64,000 nt of DNA, taken from CAYXGZ01 sp964464755 (GTDB taxonomy: Bacteria > Planctomycetota > MHYJ01 > JACPRB01). The stretch lies in NCBI GenBank assembly GCA_964464755.1, contig CAYXGZ010000017.1:1-64000 (forward strand). Reading direction: 5' to 3'. Positions 15,313 through 22,554 of the stretch are shown here, one piece after another (within the stretch, counting starts at the first letter, position 1; the number at the start of each line of letters is the position of its first letter). A program made the translations under genes and the position numbers. Under the pieces are notes generated by a model. The model did no database searches and was not told the DNA's origin. It saw nothing but the letters and a program-made list of their open reading frames with translations.

Positions 15313-17385
15313 ATGAAACTCGCCGTCGCGCTCGCCGTCGTCCTGGCCGCCGCCCTGCCCGCCGCCGCGCAGGACGCCGCGCTCCGCTCGCTCGAGTTCA
15401 GCGTCCGCGTCGAGGGGCGCTCCGCGAAGGTCGTGGTCGACCTCACCATCGCGAACCCCCACCCCACCGACCAGGAAGTCCGCTTCCTCTTCCCCATCCC
15501 GCGCGACGCGCAGGTCTCGTCGTTCGCGCTCTGGGAGGGCGGCAAGAAGCTCGAGGGCAAGCTGCTGCCCGCCGACGAAGCGCGGAAGATCTACCAGGAC
15601 ATCGTCCGCCGCCGGAAGGACCCCGCGCTGCTCGAGTTCGTCGGCCGCGGCGCCTTCCAGACCGGCGTCTTCCCCGTCCCGCCCGGCGAGGTCCGAAAGC
15701 TCCGCGCCGAGTACCACCAGCTCCTGCTCGCGGAGTCCGGCCTCGTGAAGCTCCCGCTGCCCTTCCCCGCGGCCCTCGAGTCCGCGGGAGTGCGCGTCGA
15801 GATCTCCGGGCCCGACCCCATCAAGAACCTCTACTCGCCGACGCACGCCGTGTCGGTGGACCGCCCCTCCGACCGCAAGGCGGTCGTCACCTGGAGCCGG
15901 AAGCCCGCGCCGGCCGGCGACCTCGAGCTCTACTGGTCCGAGGACGCCCGCGACGTGGGGGCGAGCCTCCTGACGTTCCGCCCGGAGAAGGACAAGCCGG
16001 GCTATTTCCTGCTCCTCGCGTCGCCGAAGCTGGAGCCCGATCCCGAGGGGCCGGAGCCCAAGGACGTCGTCTTCGTGCTCGACCGCTCGGGCAGCATGCG
16101 CATCGACGGCAAGATGCGGCAGGCGCGCGAGGCCCTGGCCCGCTTCCTCGCGGGCCTGAACCCCGGGGACCGCTACTCGATCGTGACCTTCTCGAGCGGC
16201 GTCGAGACCTTCCGCGACGTCCTCGTGGAGCCCACGCCCGCGACGCTCGACGCGGCCCGGCGCTTCCTCGACGCCTCCGAGCCGGTCGGCGGCACCTCGC
16301 TGGCCGACGGCCTGGCGGCCGGCCTGAGGATCTGCACCGCCGACGGCTCCGCCCGCCTGAAGCTCGTCGTGCTGCTCACGGACGGGGTGCCGACGATCGG
16401 CGAGCGCGACGCGGCGAAGATCCTCCGCGAGGCCGCCTCCGCGAACGCGGGCCGGGCGCGGATCTTCCCCTTCGGCATCGGCCTCGACGTGCACGCGGCG
16501 CTGCTGGACCGGCTCGCGACGGAGAACGGCGGGCTGTCCGAGTACGTGAAGCCCGGCGAGGACCTCGCCGTCCGCATCGGGGCTTTCCACGACCGCGTGC
16601 GCCATCCCGTGCTCTCCGGCGTGCGGATCGCCGCGGAGGGCGTGCGGCTGCTCGACGTGCAGCCGCAGCGGATCCCGGACCTCTTCCACGGCCGGCAGGT
16701 CGTGCTCTCGGGCCGCTACGAGGGCTCGGGCGCGGCCGCGCTGTCGATCTCGGGCCGCTCGAGGGGCGCGGAGCGCGTGCACCGCGTCGAGGCCTGGTTC
16801 GACGAGGCGACCGTCGGCGACTCGCGGGCCTTCGTCGAGCTGGTCTGGGCCACCCGGCAGGTCGGCTTCCTCATCGAGCGCGTGCAGGCCGAGGGGGCGT
16901 CGAAGGAGCTCGTCGACGAGATCGTGCGGATCTCGACGCGCTACGGGATCCTGACCGAGTACACGGCGTTCCTGGCCCGGGAGGACGTGGACCTCGCGGC
17001 GACGGCGGCGAACAACGAGGTGGCGTACCGCAACCTCGGGGAGCTGAAGAACGAGTCGGGCGCGCGCGGCGTGAACCAGTCCGAGAACAAGAAGCAGTGC
17101 CAGGAGGCGCAGCAGCCGAGGGCGAACCGCTGGAGCAACGAGAGGGGCGAGGAGACGGTCGTCGCGAACTGCCGCAACGTCGGGCGCCGGACCTTCTTCC
17201 AGAAGCGGGCGCGCTGGACCGAGGTGGGGGCGGACGAGAAGGCGCCCGCCCGCGAGGTGGCCTACTTCAGCGACGAGTTCTTCCGGCTGCTCGAGGAGAA
17301 GCCGGAGCTCAACGGCGTGGCGGCCTTGGGCCGTGACGTGCTCGTGAAGGCGGACGGGGGGATGCTGCGGCTGCGGCTACCGTGA
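15313..17385 (+). CDS. Secreted VIT and VWA domain protein
   Basis: Product of 690 residues with a signal peptide (MKLAVALAVVLAAALPAAAQ). A VIT domain spans ~30-160 (VRFLFPIPRDAQVSSFALWE and ADEARKIYQDIVRRRKDPALLE are typical), then a VWA domain ~255-430 with MIDAS DRSGSMR, GGTSLADGL and LTDGVPTIGE. The C-terminal region includes a conserved ISTRYGILTEYTAFL segment seen in bacterial inter-alpha-trypsin-inhibitor-like proteins. Cell-surface or periplasmic; partner unknown. GGAGGA lies 9 bp before the ATG. Its TGA overlaps by 9 bp the end of the convergent NTF2-like lipoprotein gene. Confidence 0.9.
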   Translation: MKLAVALAVVLAAALPAAAQDAALRSLEFSVRVEGRSAKVVVDLTIANPHPTDQEVRFLFPIPRDAQVSSFALWEGGKKLEGKLLPADEARKIYQDIVRRRKDPALLEFVGRGAFQTGVFPVPPGEVRKLRAEYHQLLLAESGLVKLPLPFPAALESAGVRVEISGPDPIKNLYSPTHAVSVDRPSDRKAVVTWSRKPAPAGDLELYWSEDARDVGASLLTFRPEKDKPGYFLLLASPKLEPDPEGPEPKDVVFVLDRSGSMRIDGKMRQAREALARFLAGLNPGDRYSIVTFSSGVETFRDVLVEPTPATLDAARRFLDASEPVGGTSLADGLAAGLRICTADGSARLKLVVLLTDGVPTIGERDAAKILREAASANAGRARIFPFGIGLDVHAALLDRLATENGGLSEYVKPGEDLAVRIGAFHDRVRHPVLSGVRIAAEGVRLLDVQPQRIPDLFHGRQVVLSGRYEGSGAAALSISGRSRGAERVHRVEAWFDEATVGDSRAFVELVWATRQVGFLIERVQAEGASKELVDEIVRISTRYGILTEYTAFLAREDVDLAATAANNEVAYRNLGELKNESGARGVNQSENKKQCQEAQQPRANRWSNERGEETVVANCRNVGRRTFFQKRARWTEVGADEKAPAREVAYFSDEFFRLLEEKPELNGVAALGRDVLVKADGGMLRLRLP

Positions 17386-17811
17386 GCTCGTGTGGTCGTG
17401 GACGATGCGCCAGCCCTCGGGGCGGCGTTGGAAGATCAGCGTGAAGACGCCCCCGGGCTTCTTCTCCGCGCCCGCGATCTCGAGCTCCCAGGCCCCCGTG
17501 ACGACGGCGCGGTCGGCCTCGAGCGACTCGAAGGCCAGGCCCGAGAAGGACAGCGTGCCCATCTTCTCGCGCGAGCCGTAGGACTTCCGGTAGCGCTCGG
17601 CCATGGCGTCGAAGCCGCGGTGGACGGCGCCGCCCCCCGCGAAGACGGTGGACTCCGAGCGGGCGTAGCCGTCGAGGAAGGCCTCGAGGTCGCCGCGGTT
17701 CCAGGCCTCGTTCTGGGCCCGGAGCACGGCGAGGATCGCGGAGCGGTCGGCGTCGGGGTCCATGGCGGCGCAACCCGCGAGCAGCAGGAGTCCGGCGGCG
17801 GCGGATCGCAT
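17377..17811 (-). CDS. NTF2/DUF4440-like lipoprotein
   Basis: Product of 144 residues. A lipoprotein signal is evident (LLLLAGCAA, lipid cysteine ~residue 13). The mature part has the cone-shaped NTF2-like pattern of DUF4440/SnoaL proteins: ILAVLRAQNEAWNRGDLEAF, a central FSGLAFESLEADRAVVTGAW and the closing FTLIFQRRPEGWRIVHDH. Such domains bind small ligands or act as scaffolds; no catalytic function is claimed. ATG 17811 is preferred over ATG 17820 because the latter lies inside a TAGGAT box ending 7 nt upstream of 17811. Its promoter abuts the divergent clpS promoter. Confidence 0.75.
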   Translation of the reverse strand: MRSAAAGLLLLAGCAAMDPDADRSAILAVLRAQNEAWNRGDLEAFLDGYARSESTVFAGGGAVHRGFDAMAERYRKSYGSREKMGTLSFSGLAFESLEADRAVVTGAWELEIAGAEKKPGGVFTLIFQRRPEGWRIVHDHTSSR

Positions 17812-17818
17812 CGCCGGC

Positions 17819-17835
17819 ATCCTACCCGGTAGACT
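17819..17835. promoter_or_regulatory. Back-to-back -10 boxes for lipoprotein gene and clpS
   Basis: TAGGAT on the minus strand (17819-17824) ends 7 nt from ATG 17811; TAGACT on the plus strand (17830-17835) ends 6 nt from ATG 17842. The divergent promoters lie 5 bp apart, so simultaneous occupancy is unlikely. Confidence 0.5.
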
Positions 17836-17841
17836 GTCCCC

Positions 17842-18159
17842 ATGCCCGTGCAACCCGTCGCGGAGCCCGTGCAGGCCGAGGAGACGCGGCTCGCCCCGAA
17901 CTGGCACGTGATCCTCCTCGACGACGACGACCACACGTACGAGTACGTCGTGGAGATGCTCGGGAAGATCTTCGGGTACGGACACGAGAAGGCCTTCAAG
18001 ATGGCCTGCGAGGTGGACGGGACCGGGCGGGTGGTGGTGTGGACCGGGGCGCTGGAGCAGGCCGAGGTGAAGCGCGACCGCATCCACGGGTACGGCGCGG
18101 ATTGGCGCATCCCGCGCTGCAAGGGATCGATGAGCGCCCGACTGGAAAAGGCGGACTGA
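17842..18159 (+). CDS. clpS: ATP-dependent Clp protease adaptor ClpS
   Basis: Product of 105 residues. ClpS delivers N-degron substrates to ClpA/ClpC. The core motif WHVILLDDDDHTYEYVVEML (residues ~27-46) matches the family's N-degron pocket strand and first helix, and FGYGHEKAFKMACEVDGTGR continues the fold. The C-terminal DWRIPRCKGSMSA is a lineage extension I associate with planctomycete-type ClpS. No clpA or clpC adjoins it. crcB starts 1 bp after the stop, so both are on one transcript. Confidence 0.88.
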   Translation: MPVQPVAEPVQAEETRLAPNWHVILLDDDDHTYEYVVEMLGKIFGYGHEKAFKMACEVDGTGRVVVWTGALEQAEVKRDRIHGYGADWRIPRCKGSMSARLEKAD

Positions 18160-18160
18160 C

Positions 18161-18547
18161 ATGGACCTGGCGGCGAAACTCGCGTGGCTGGCGGCGGCGG
18201 GGGCGGTCGGAACGCTGGCGCGCTTCGGCCTGGGGGCGCTGGCGACCCGGGTCGCGCCCGCGAACTTCCCCTGGGGCACGCTCGTCGTGAACGGGCTGGG
18301 CTGCTTCGCGTTCGGCTACTTCTACGCCGCGGTCTCCGGGCGCCTCGCGCTGTCCGAGGACGCGCGGCGGATCGTCCTGGTCGGCTTCCTCGGCGCGTTC
18401 ACGACGTACTCGACCTTCGCGTTCGAGACGGCGGAGGCGGCGCGGCAGGGCTCGATGGGGCTCGCGGCGCTGAACGTCGCGGCGCAGGTGCTGCTGGGTG
18501 TCGGCCTGGTCTTCGCGGGATTCGCCGCGGCGGGGCGTCCGGCCTGA
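18161..18547 (+). CDS. crcB: Fluoride channel CrcB/Fluc
   Basis: Product of 128 residues with four membrane helices, the normal size of one subunit of the dual-topology fluoride channel. Motifs: GAVGTLARFGLG in helix 1, WGTLVVNGLGCFAFGY in helix 2 with the channel Asn, and GFLGAFTTYSTFAFE in helix 3 with the TTYSTF phenylalanine-box. It exports fluoride from the cytoplasm as a homodimer. It is the second gene of the clpS-crcB transcript. No fluoride riboswitch is apparent upstream. Confidence 0.92.
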   Translation: MDLAAKLAWLAAAGAVGTLARFGLGALATRVAPANFPWGTLVVNGLGCFAFGYFYAAVSGRLALSEDARRIVLVGFLGAFTTYSTFAFETAEAARQGSMGLAALNVAAQVLLGVGLVFAGFAAAGRPA

Positions 18548-18675
18548 GCGTTTTTTCCGCGGGCCGCGGGGACTCCCCCGCAGGGGCGGGCCCGGAACCG
18601 TTCCCCCGCCTCGGAACCGGCGTGGCCGGGGACTTGCTCATCCCAAGGGGGGTGATTTTTCCCCGGGAGGCATCC

Positions 18676-18972
18676 ATGGCCGTGCAGGCGATCGAGAAGA
18701 AGCCCGCGTCGAAGCTGAAGCGGGTGGCGTTCGTGGTGAAGAACCTCGAGGCGGCGTCCGTGGCCCTGACGGGCGAGTTCACGGGCTGGTCGGACGAGGG
18801 CGTCGCGTTGGCGAAGGGGCCGGACGGGCTCTGGAGCACGACGCTGAACCTGGCGCCGGGCGAGTACCAGTACCGGCTGCGGGTCGACGGCGGCTGGCGG
18901 GACGACCCGGGGTCGGCGCGCCGCGTCCCGAATCCCTTCGGGTCGGAGAACTGCGTCCTGGTCGTGAAGTAA
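18676..18972 (+). CDS. Stand-alone CBM48/glycogen-binding-like domain protein
   Basis: Product of 98 residues that is essentially one early-set beta-sandwich of the AMPK/isoamylase N-terminal (CBM48) type: VALTGEFTGWSDEGVALAKG, then LWSTTLNLAPGEYQYRLRVD and GSENCVLVVK. In this fold the Trp and the following loop bind glycogen-like glucans. No catalytic domain is attached, so it may target or regulate a separate enzyme. GGGAGG lies 5 bp before the ATG. The 128 bp upstream hold two CGGAACCG repeats and short G/C tracts but no clear promoter. Confidence 0.8.
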   Translation: MAVQAIEKKPASKLKRVAFVVKNLEAASVALTGEFTGWSDEGVALAKGPDGLWSTTLNLAPGEYQYRLRVDGGWRDDPGSARRVPNPFGSENCVLVVK

Positions 18973-18976
18973 GGGC

Positions 18977-19948
18977 CTATTTCGACTCGTCGAGCAGGCG
19001 CCGGGCGTGGACGGCGCAGTCGAGGCCGACGTACTTCGCGGCCTCCTCGAGCGCCTTCTTCGCGCCCGCGGCGTCGCCCTTCTCGAGCTTCGCTTGGCCC
19101 TGGGCGAGCCAGTCGTTGCCGGCCTTCTCGATCCTGGCGAGCTCGTCCTTCGCGGTCTTCGCGGCCTTGGCGTCGGTCGTCGATTCCGCGGCGGCCTGGT
19201 ACTCGGCGATCGCGTCGACCCAGCGCTTCGCGCCCATCGCCTTGCGGGCCCGGCCCACGCGCTCGGCGGGGATGGAGAGGCGGCCCTCGAAGCGCTCGAA
19301 GAACCAGGGGTAGACCTCCGGCAGCGGGGGCGAGTGGGCCATGCCCTTCACCCAGTTCGTCTCGACGTCGAAGCCGTCCTTCTTCGCGGCGGCGGCGACC
19401 TCCTTGCAGCCCGCGAGGTTGGGGTCGTTCTCGCCGCAGCAGACGAAGATCGAGGTGCGCCCGGCGGCCGCCTTGACGTCCTTGCCGGAGGGGGGCGAGA
19501 AGCCGCCGGCGAGGAGGCCGACGGCGCGGAACAGCGTCAGGTGCTTCCAGCCCCACATCACGGACATGTGGGCGCCGGAGGAGTAGCCGAGGAGCACGAC
19601 GCGGTCGACGTCGACGGGATGAGACTTCCTCATGTCCTGGAGGACGGCGAGGACGAGGTCGCCGTCGGCGACGTCCCAGCCGGCGCCGCGGGACTTGGCG
19701 GCGGCGAGGAGGAAGCCGCGCGCGCGGGCCTCGCCGGTCCAGATGCGGAGGAAGTTCTGGGCCGTGTCACCGGCGCCGTGGAGGAGGAGGACGAGGGGGA
19801 GCTGGCGGCCCGGGAGCTGGTCGGGCGGGACGTAGCACCAGTAGGTGGTGTCGGGCTTGGAGATCGTGACGGCGTAGGGTTCGCCGACCTTGGGGCCGGG
19901 ATCCTGGGGCGCGAGCAGCAGGGCGAGCAGGAGGGCGGCGGCGTTCAT
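18977..19948 (-). CDS. Secreted PHB-depolymerase-like alpha/beta hydrolase
   Basis: Product of 323 residues with a short signal peptide (MNAAALLLALLLA). The hydrolase core has LPLVLLLHGAGDTAQNF as oxyanion loop, GYSSGAHMS as the nucleophile elbow (Ser ~118), and GMAHSPP giving the catalytic His. It resembles LpqC/feruloyl-esterase or PHB-depolymerase family enzymes that act on extracellular esters. The last ~100 residues are helical and TPR-like (AIAEYQAAAES, KLEKGDAAGAKKALEEAAKY), a fusion unusual for this family. TAGCAT ends 6 nt before the ATG. Its stop is 4 bp from that of the convergent CBM48 gene. Confidence 0.75.
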   Translation of the reverse strand: MNAAALLLALLLAPQDPGPKVGEPYAVTISKPDTTYWCYVPPDQLPGRQLPLVLLLHGAGDTAQNFLRIWTGEARARGFLLAAAKSRGAGWDVADGDLVLAVLQDMRKSHPVDVDRVVLLGYSSGAHMSVMWGWKHLTLFRAVGLLAGGFSPPSGKDVKAAAGRTSIFVCCGENDPNLAGCKEVAAAAKKDGFDVETNWVKGMAHSPPLPEVYPWFFERFEGRLSIPAERVGRARKAMGAKRWVDAIAEYQAAAESTTDAKAAKTAKDELARIEKAGNDWLAQGQAKLEKGDAAGAKKALEEAAKYVGLDCAVHARRLLDESK

Positions 19949-19954
19949 CGATGC

Positions 19955-19960
19955 ATGCTA
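19955..19960 (-). promoter_or_regulatory. Candidate -10 box (TAGCAT), leaderless esterase start
   Basis: TAGCAT ends 6 nt before ATG 19948, with no Shine-Dalgarno in between. Confidence 0.45.
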
Positions 19961-19998
19961 CGCCTCCGGGGCGGGGCGGGGGGACGGGAATCGGGGGG

Positions 19999-21177
19999 TC
20001 AGGGCCTCCGCTTCGATTCCTCCGCGTCCAGGAGCCGGCGCGTCTGCTCCCACCACGCTCGGACGGCGTCGTCCGTCCCACGATCCGGGAAGCGGTACGC
20101 GGTACCGGCGGCCAGCCGTGCGACGTCCCGGTTCGGATGCGCCAGGTAGCGGTAGTACTCGAGATCCAATCCCTGCCGCTCCAGGGTTTCCAGGGCGGGT
20201 TTCAGGGCCCGGATGCCCATTCCGGCGGTAGAGGGCCCGGGGTACTGGGAGAGGACCTCTCGCCCCCAGACATTCCGATGGTGGACGTCGCCCGCGAGTT
20301 CCCAGCGGCATTCGTGATCGCGACCGACGCGGCGCGCGTACCACGGGGTGCAGGGGCCCGGGTGGAACTCCGCGCGGCGGGCTCCGTACCGGACGTAGAC
20401 GAACTGGTACCGGCCGCAGTCCATGCAGGCCAGGGCGTGGTCCTCGCCGACGCGGATCGACTCCGCGACCATGGCGAGTCCGATCAGCAGGTATGCGGAG
20501 GCGATCACCCAGGTCCGACCCCGGCGGGCGGCGCGGGCCAGCACGACGTCCAGGGTCGCTCCGTAGAGCCGGGCGCGTTCGATCCGGACCGGGACCTTGC
20601 GCCGGAGCTCCATGACGAGGAGGGCGAGGGCCGCCAGGAATGTCAGCGAGGGGAGTACGGAGATCCCTAGGAACGAGGCCAGGGGGACGTGCGCGGCATC
20701 CCACCAGGTCGGCCTTCCGCGAGGGACGTAGAACCACCACAGGTCGAGCAGGAACAGGAGGACCGCAAGAAAGTAGAGATAGCGCAGTCGTTTCAGGCTC
20801 CACCAGCGGACGAGACGCGATTGGAAGGAGTCCGCCAGCGGGCCGAGCCGGCCGTCGGGCGTCCCCCGAGGCCCCGGGACCAGCCAGGCGATGAGGATGG
20901 CCGGCAAGAGGGGCGAGTATAGGAACACGGCGACCGCTGTGACGTCCTTCGATCGAAACGGATTCCAATGCCCCGCGGAGTACCCGTGGAAGGGCGGGGC
21001 TCCAGCGGCGTCGAGCGACGCCACGACCGCGGCGCCGGCCAGGAACCCCAGGACGGTGCCGAGCGCGCGGCCGCCGAGAAGGCGGATCCAGAGCTGAGTG
21101 ATGACGGCCGTGGACAGGACCTGGACGAGGAGGACAGGCCACCACTCCCGGATCGCCGAGCCGAAATCCAGGCTCAT
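19999..21177 (-). CDS. Hypothetical polytopic membrane protein
   Basis: Product of 392 residues, unrecognised. About five to six hydrophobic segments lie in the first 230 residues (VLLVQVLSTAVITQLWI, LGTVLGFLAGAAVVASL, VFLYSPLLPAILIAWLV, YLYFLAVLLFLLDLWWF, FLAALALLVMEL, WVIASAYLLIGLAMV). A soluble C-terminal part of ~160 residues carries ACMDCGRYQFVYVRYG, a CxxC that could bind metal or be periplasmic, and HEAT-like or helical ends. TATGCT ends 6 nt before the ATG at 21177. Codon use is slightly less biased than its neighbours. Confidence 0.65.
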   Translation of the reverse strand: MSLDFGSAIREWWPVLLVQVLSTAVITQLWIRLLGGRALGTVLGFLAGAAVVASLDAAGAPPFHGYSAGHWNPFRSKDVTAVAVFLYSPLLPAILIAWLVPGPRGTPDGRLGPLADSFQSRLVRWWSLKRLRYLYFLAVLLFLLDLWWFYVPRGRPTWWDAAHVPLASFLGISVLPSLTFLAALALLVMELRRKVPVRIERARLYGATLDVVLARAARRGRTWVIASAYLLIGLAMVAESIRVGEDHALACMDCGRYQFVYVRYGARRAEFHPGPCTPWYARRVGRDHECRWELAGDVHHRNVWGREVLSQYPGPSTAGMGIRALKPALETLERQGLDLEYYRYLAHPNRDVARLAAGTAYRFPDRGTDDAVRAWWEQTRRLLDAEESKRRP

Positions 21178-21183
21178 GCCTCA

Positions 21184-21207
21184 AGCATAACGCGCCGGGG
21201 TTATTAT
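21184..21207. promoter_or_regulatory. Divergent -10 boxes
   Basis: TATGCT on the minus strand (21184-21189) ends 6 nt before ATG 21177. TATTAT on the plus strand (21202-21207) would give a ~39-nt leader to the small gene at 21253, supporting that gene. Confidence 0.4.
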
Positions 21208-21252
21208 CGACGCGGGCGCGGACGACCCGACTGGCGCGCCCGAGGGGGAACC

Positions 21253-21387
21253 GTGAAGTTCATCCAGGTCTTCGATCTCTGCATCCCCGTGGACCGGCGC
21301 ACGCCGGCGTGGGGAGCCCGGGCGCTCGTCGCGGCCGTCATCGCGGAGGTGGCGCTGGCGCTGGTCGCGATGTCGCTCGCTCGCTGA
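21253..21387 (+). CDS. Small single-helix membrane protein
   Basis: Product of 44 residues: MKFIQVFDLCIPVDRRTP followed by one hydrophobic helix (ALVAAVIAEVALALVAMS) and an Arg end. GAGGGGGA lies 3-11 bp before the GTG and a TATTAT box lies 45 bp upstream, so expression is plausible. No family recognised. It ends 15 bp from the convergent PrsW gene. Confidence 0.45.
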   Translation: MKFIQVFDLCIPVDRRTPAWGARALVAAVIAEVALALVAMSLAR

Positions 21388-21402
21388 TCCCGGCGGACCC
21401 GA

Positions 21403-22530
21403 TCAGGTCGTCGCGGGGGCGGGGTCGGCGGCGAGCTTCGGCAGGGACCTGAGGTAAAGGGGCAGGATGATCGCGCCGTAGGGCAGGACCAGCCAGGCGG
21501 CATCGAAGTGCGCCAGCGCGTTCCAGATGGCGTGCAGCGACCACGCGAAGACGAAGCCCATGAACGCGTCGACCGGAAGCCCGGGGCCCCGGCCCCGGAG
21601 CTGGCCGGCGAACAGGCTCGTGGTCACCACGTGCAGGAGCGCCCCGCTTCGGGAGAGGAAGCCGACCAGGGGGTCCACGGATCTCATTTCACCGCCGAGG
21701 TAGACGAAGTTCTCCACGAACCCGAACCCGGCGCCCGCCGCGGCGCCCGCGGTCACCCAGGCGTAGGGATGGACCCTCCACGCGGGCCGGATCACGAAGC
21801 ACAGGACGACGCCCGCGATCTTGAGCAGTTCCTCCAGGGCCGGGCCCAGCACGATGATGTGGAACCCGCGATGATCCTCCTGGAACTTCTGGAGCGGGGT
21901 CCAGACCAGGGGAACCAGGAGCAGGGTCGACAGGGCGCCCGCGGCCGCCATCGCGACGACGGCGGTCTCCGGCAGGCGCGGTCCTCGGGACCGGACGTAA
22001 AGGACGAACCCCGCCAGAACGACCGCCCAGGCGTACCAAGCGAAGATCCCGGTCGGACCATCGAGGATCGTCGCGGTCCCCGGTAGGCCGAGCATCAGCA
22101 GGGTGCCCGCCGCGACCCAGCGCCAGCGGGAGCGGTTCCGGTGCTTCTCGAGCGATTCCGCGAACGCCGGGTCCGGGGCGGCGCTTGCGACCTCGCGGGC
22201 CGCCTCGTCGAGCAGCGCCCGGGCGTCGGCGAGCCGCCCCGATGGCACCAGGAGGAGGTACATCGACGCGGGACCCGGGAGGCCGATCGCCGAGCTGGGC
22301 CCGTGGAGGTTGTCGATCCGGCACGGGATGCCGTGGTCCTCGACGAGGGCGCTGGTGGCGAGCGCGCGCTCCATCGACGTCGTGGACAACAACGTCGCGG
22401 GGGCGTCGCCGGGCCCCGCCTCGACCGGTTCGGGCGGGGGCGCGGTCCCGGAGGCCAGCGGCCCTCCGCAGTCCGCGCAGGTCGTGAACCCGTCGCGGAA
22501 CTCCGATCGGCAGGTCGGGCAGTGCAGCAT
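21403..22530 (-). CDS. PrsW-like intramembrane protease with zinc-ribbon and DUF2007-like N-terminus
   Basis: Product of 375 residues. Residues 4-21 form a zinc ribbon (CPTC ... CADC). A DUF2007-like segment follows (ATSALVEDHGIPCRIDN, YLLLVPSGRLADARALLDE). The C-terminal half has about eight helices with PrsW motifs: GPALEELLK (~230, the EExxK active-site box), GAGFGFVENFVYL, LHVVTTSLFAG and HAIWNALAH. PrsW proteases cut membrane anti-sigma factors; two anti-sigma genes occur at 51.6 and 54.6 kb, but a link is only suggestive. TACACT ends 8 nt before the ATG at 22530. Confidence 0.8.
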   Translation of the reverse strand: MLHCPTCRSEFRDGFTTCADCGGPLASGTAPPPEPVEAGPGDAPATLLSTTSMERALATSALVEDHGIPCRIDNLHGPSSAIGLPGPASMYLLLVPSGRLADARALLDEAAREVASAAPDPAFAESLEKHRNRSRWRWVAAGTLLMLGLPGTATILDGPTGIFAWYAWAVVLAGFVLYVRSRGPRLPETAVVAMAAAGALSTLLLVPLVWTPLQKFQEDHRGFHIIVLGPALEELLKIAGVVLCFVIRPAWRVHPYAWVTAGAAAGAGFGFVENFVYLGGEMRSVDPLVGFLSRSGALLHVVTTSLFAGQLRGRGPGLPVDAFMGFVFAWSLHAIWNALAHFDAAWLVLPYGAIILPLYLRSLPKLAADPAPATT

Positions 22531-22538
22531 CCCCGACC

Positions 22539-22544
22539 AGTGTA
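22539..22544 (-). promoter_or_regulatory. Candidate -10 box (TACACT) for the PrsW-like gene
   Basis: TACACT ends 8 nt before ATG 22530, in the 24-bp gap after the macroglobulin-like gene, so the protease gene has its own start of transcription. Confidence 0.4.
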
Positions 22545-22554
22545 CCGGTCCGGC

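Noticed and set aside
17377..17820. ATG 17820 as start of the NTF2-like lipoprotein
   Set aside because: It overlaps the TAGGAT box positioned 7 nt before ATG 17811, and the lipoprotein signal is intact from 17811.
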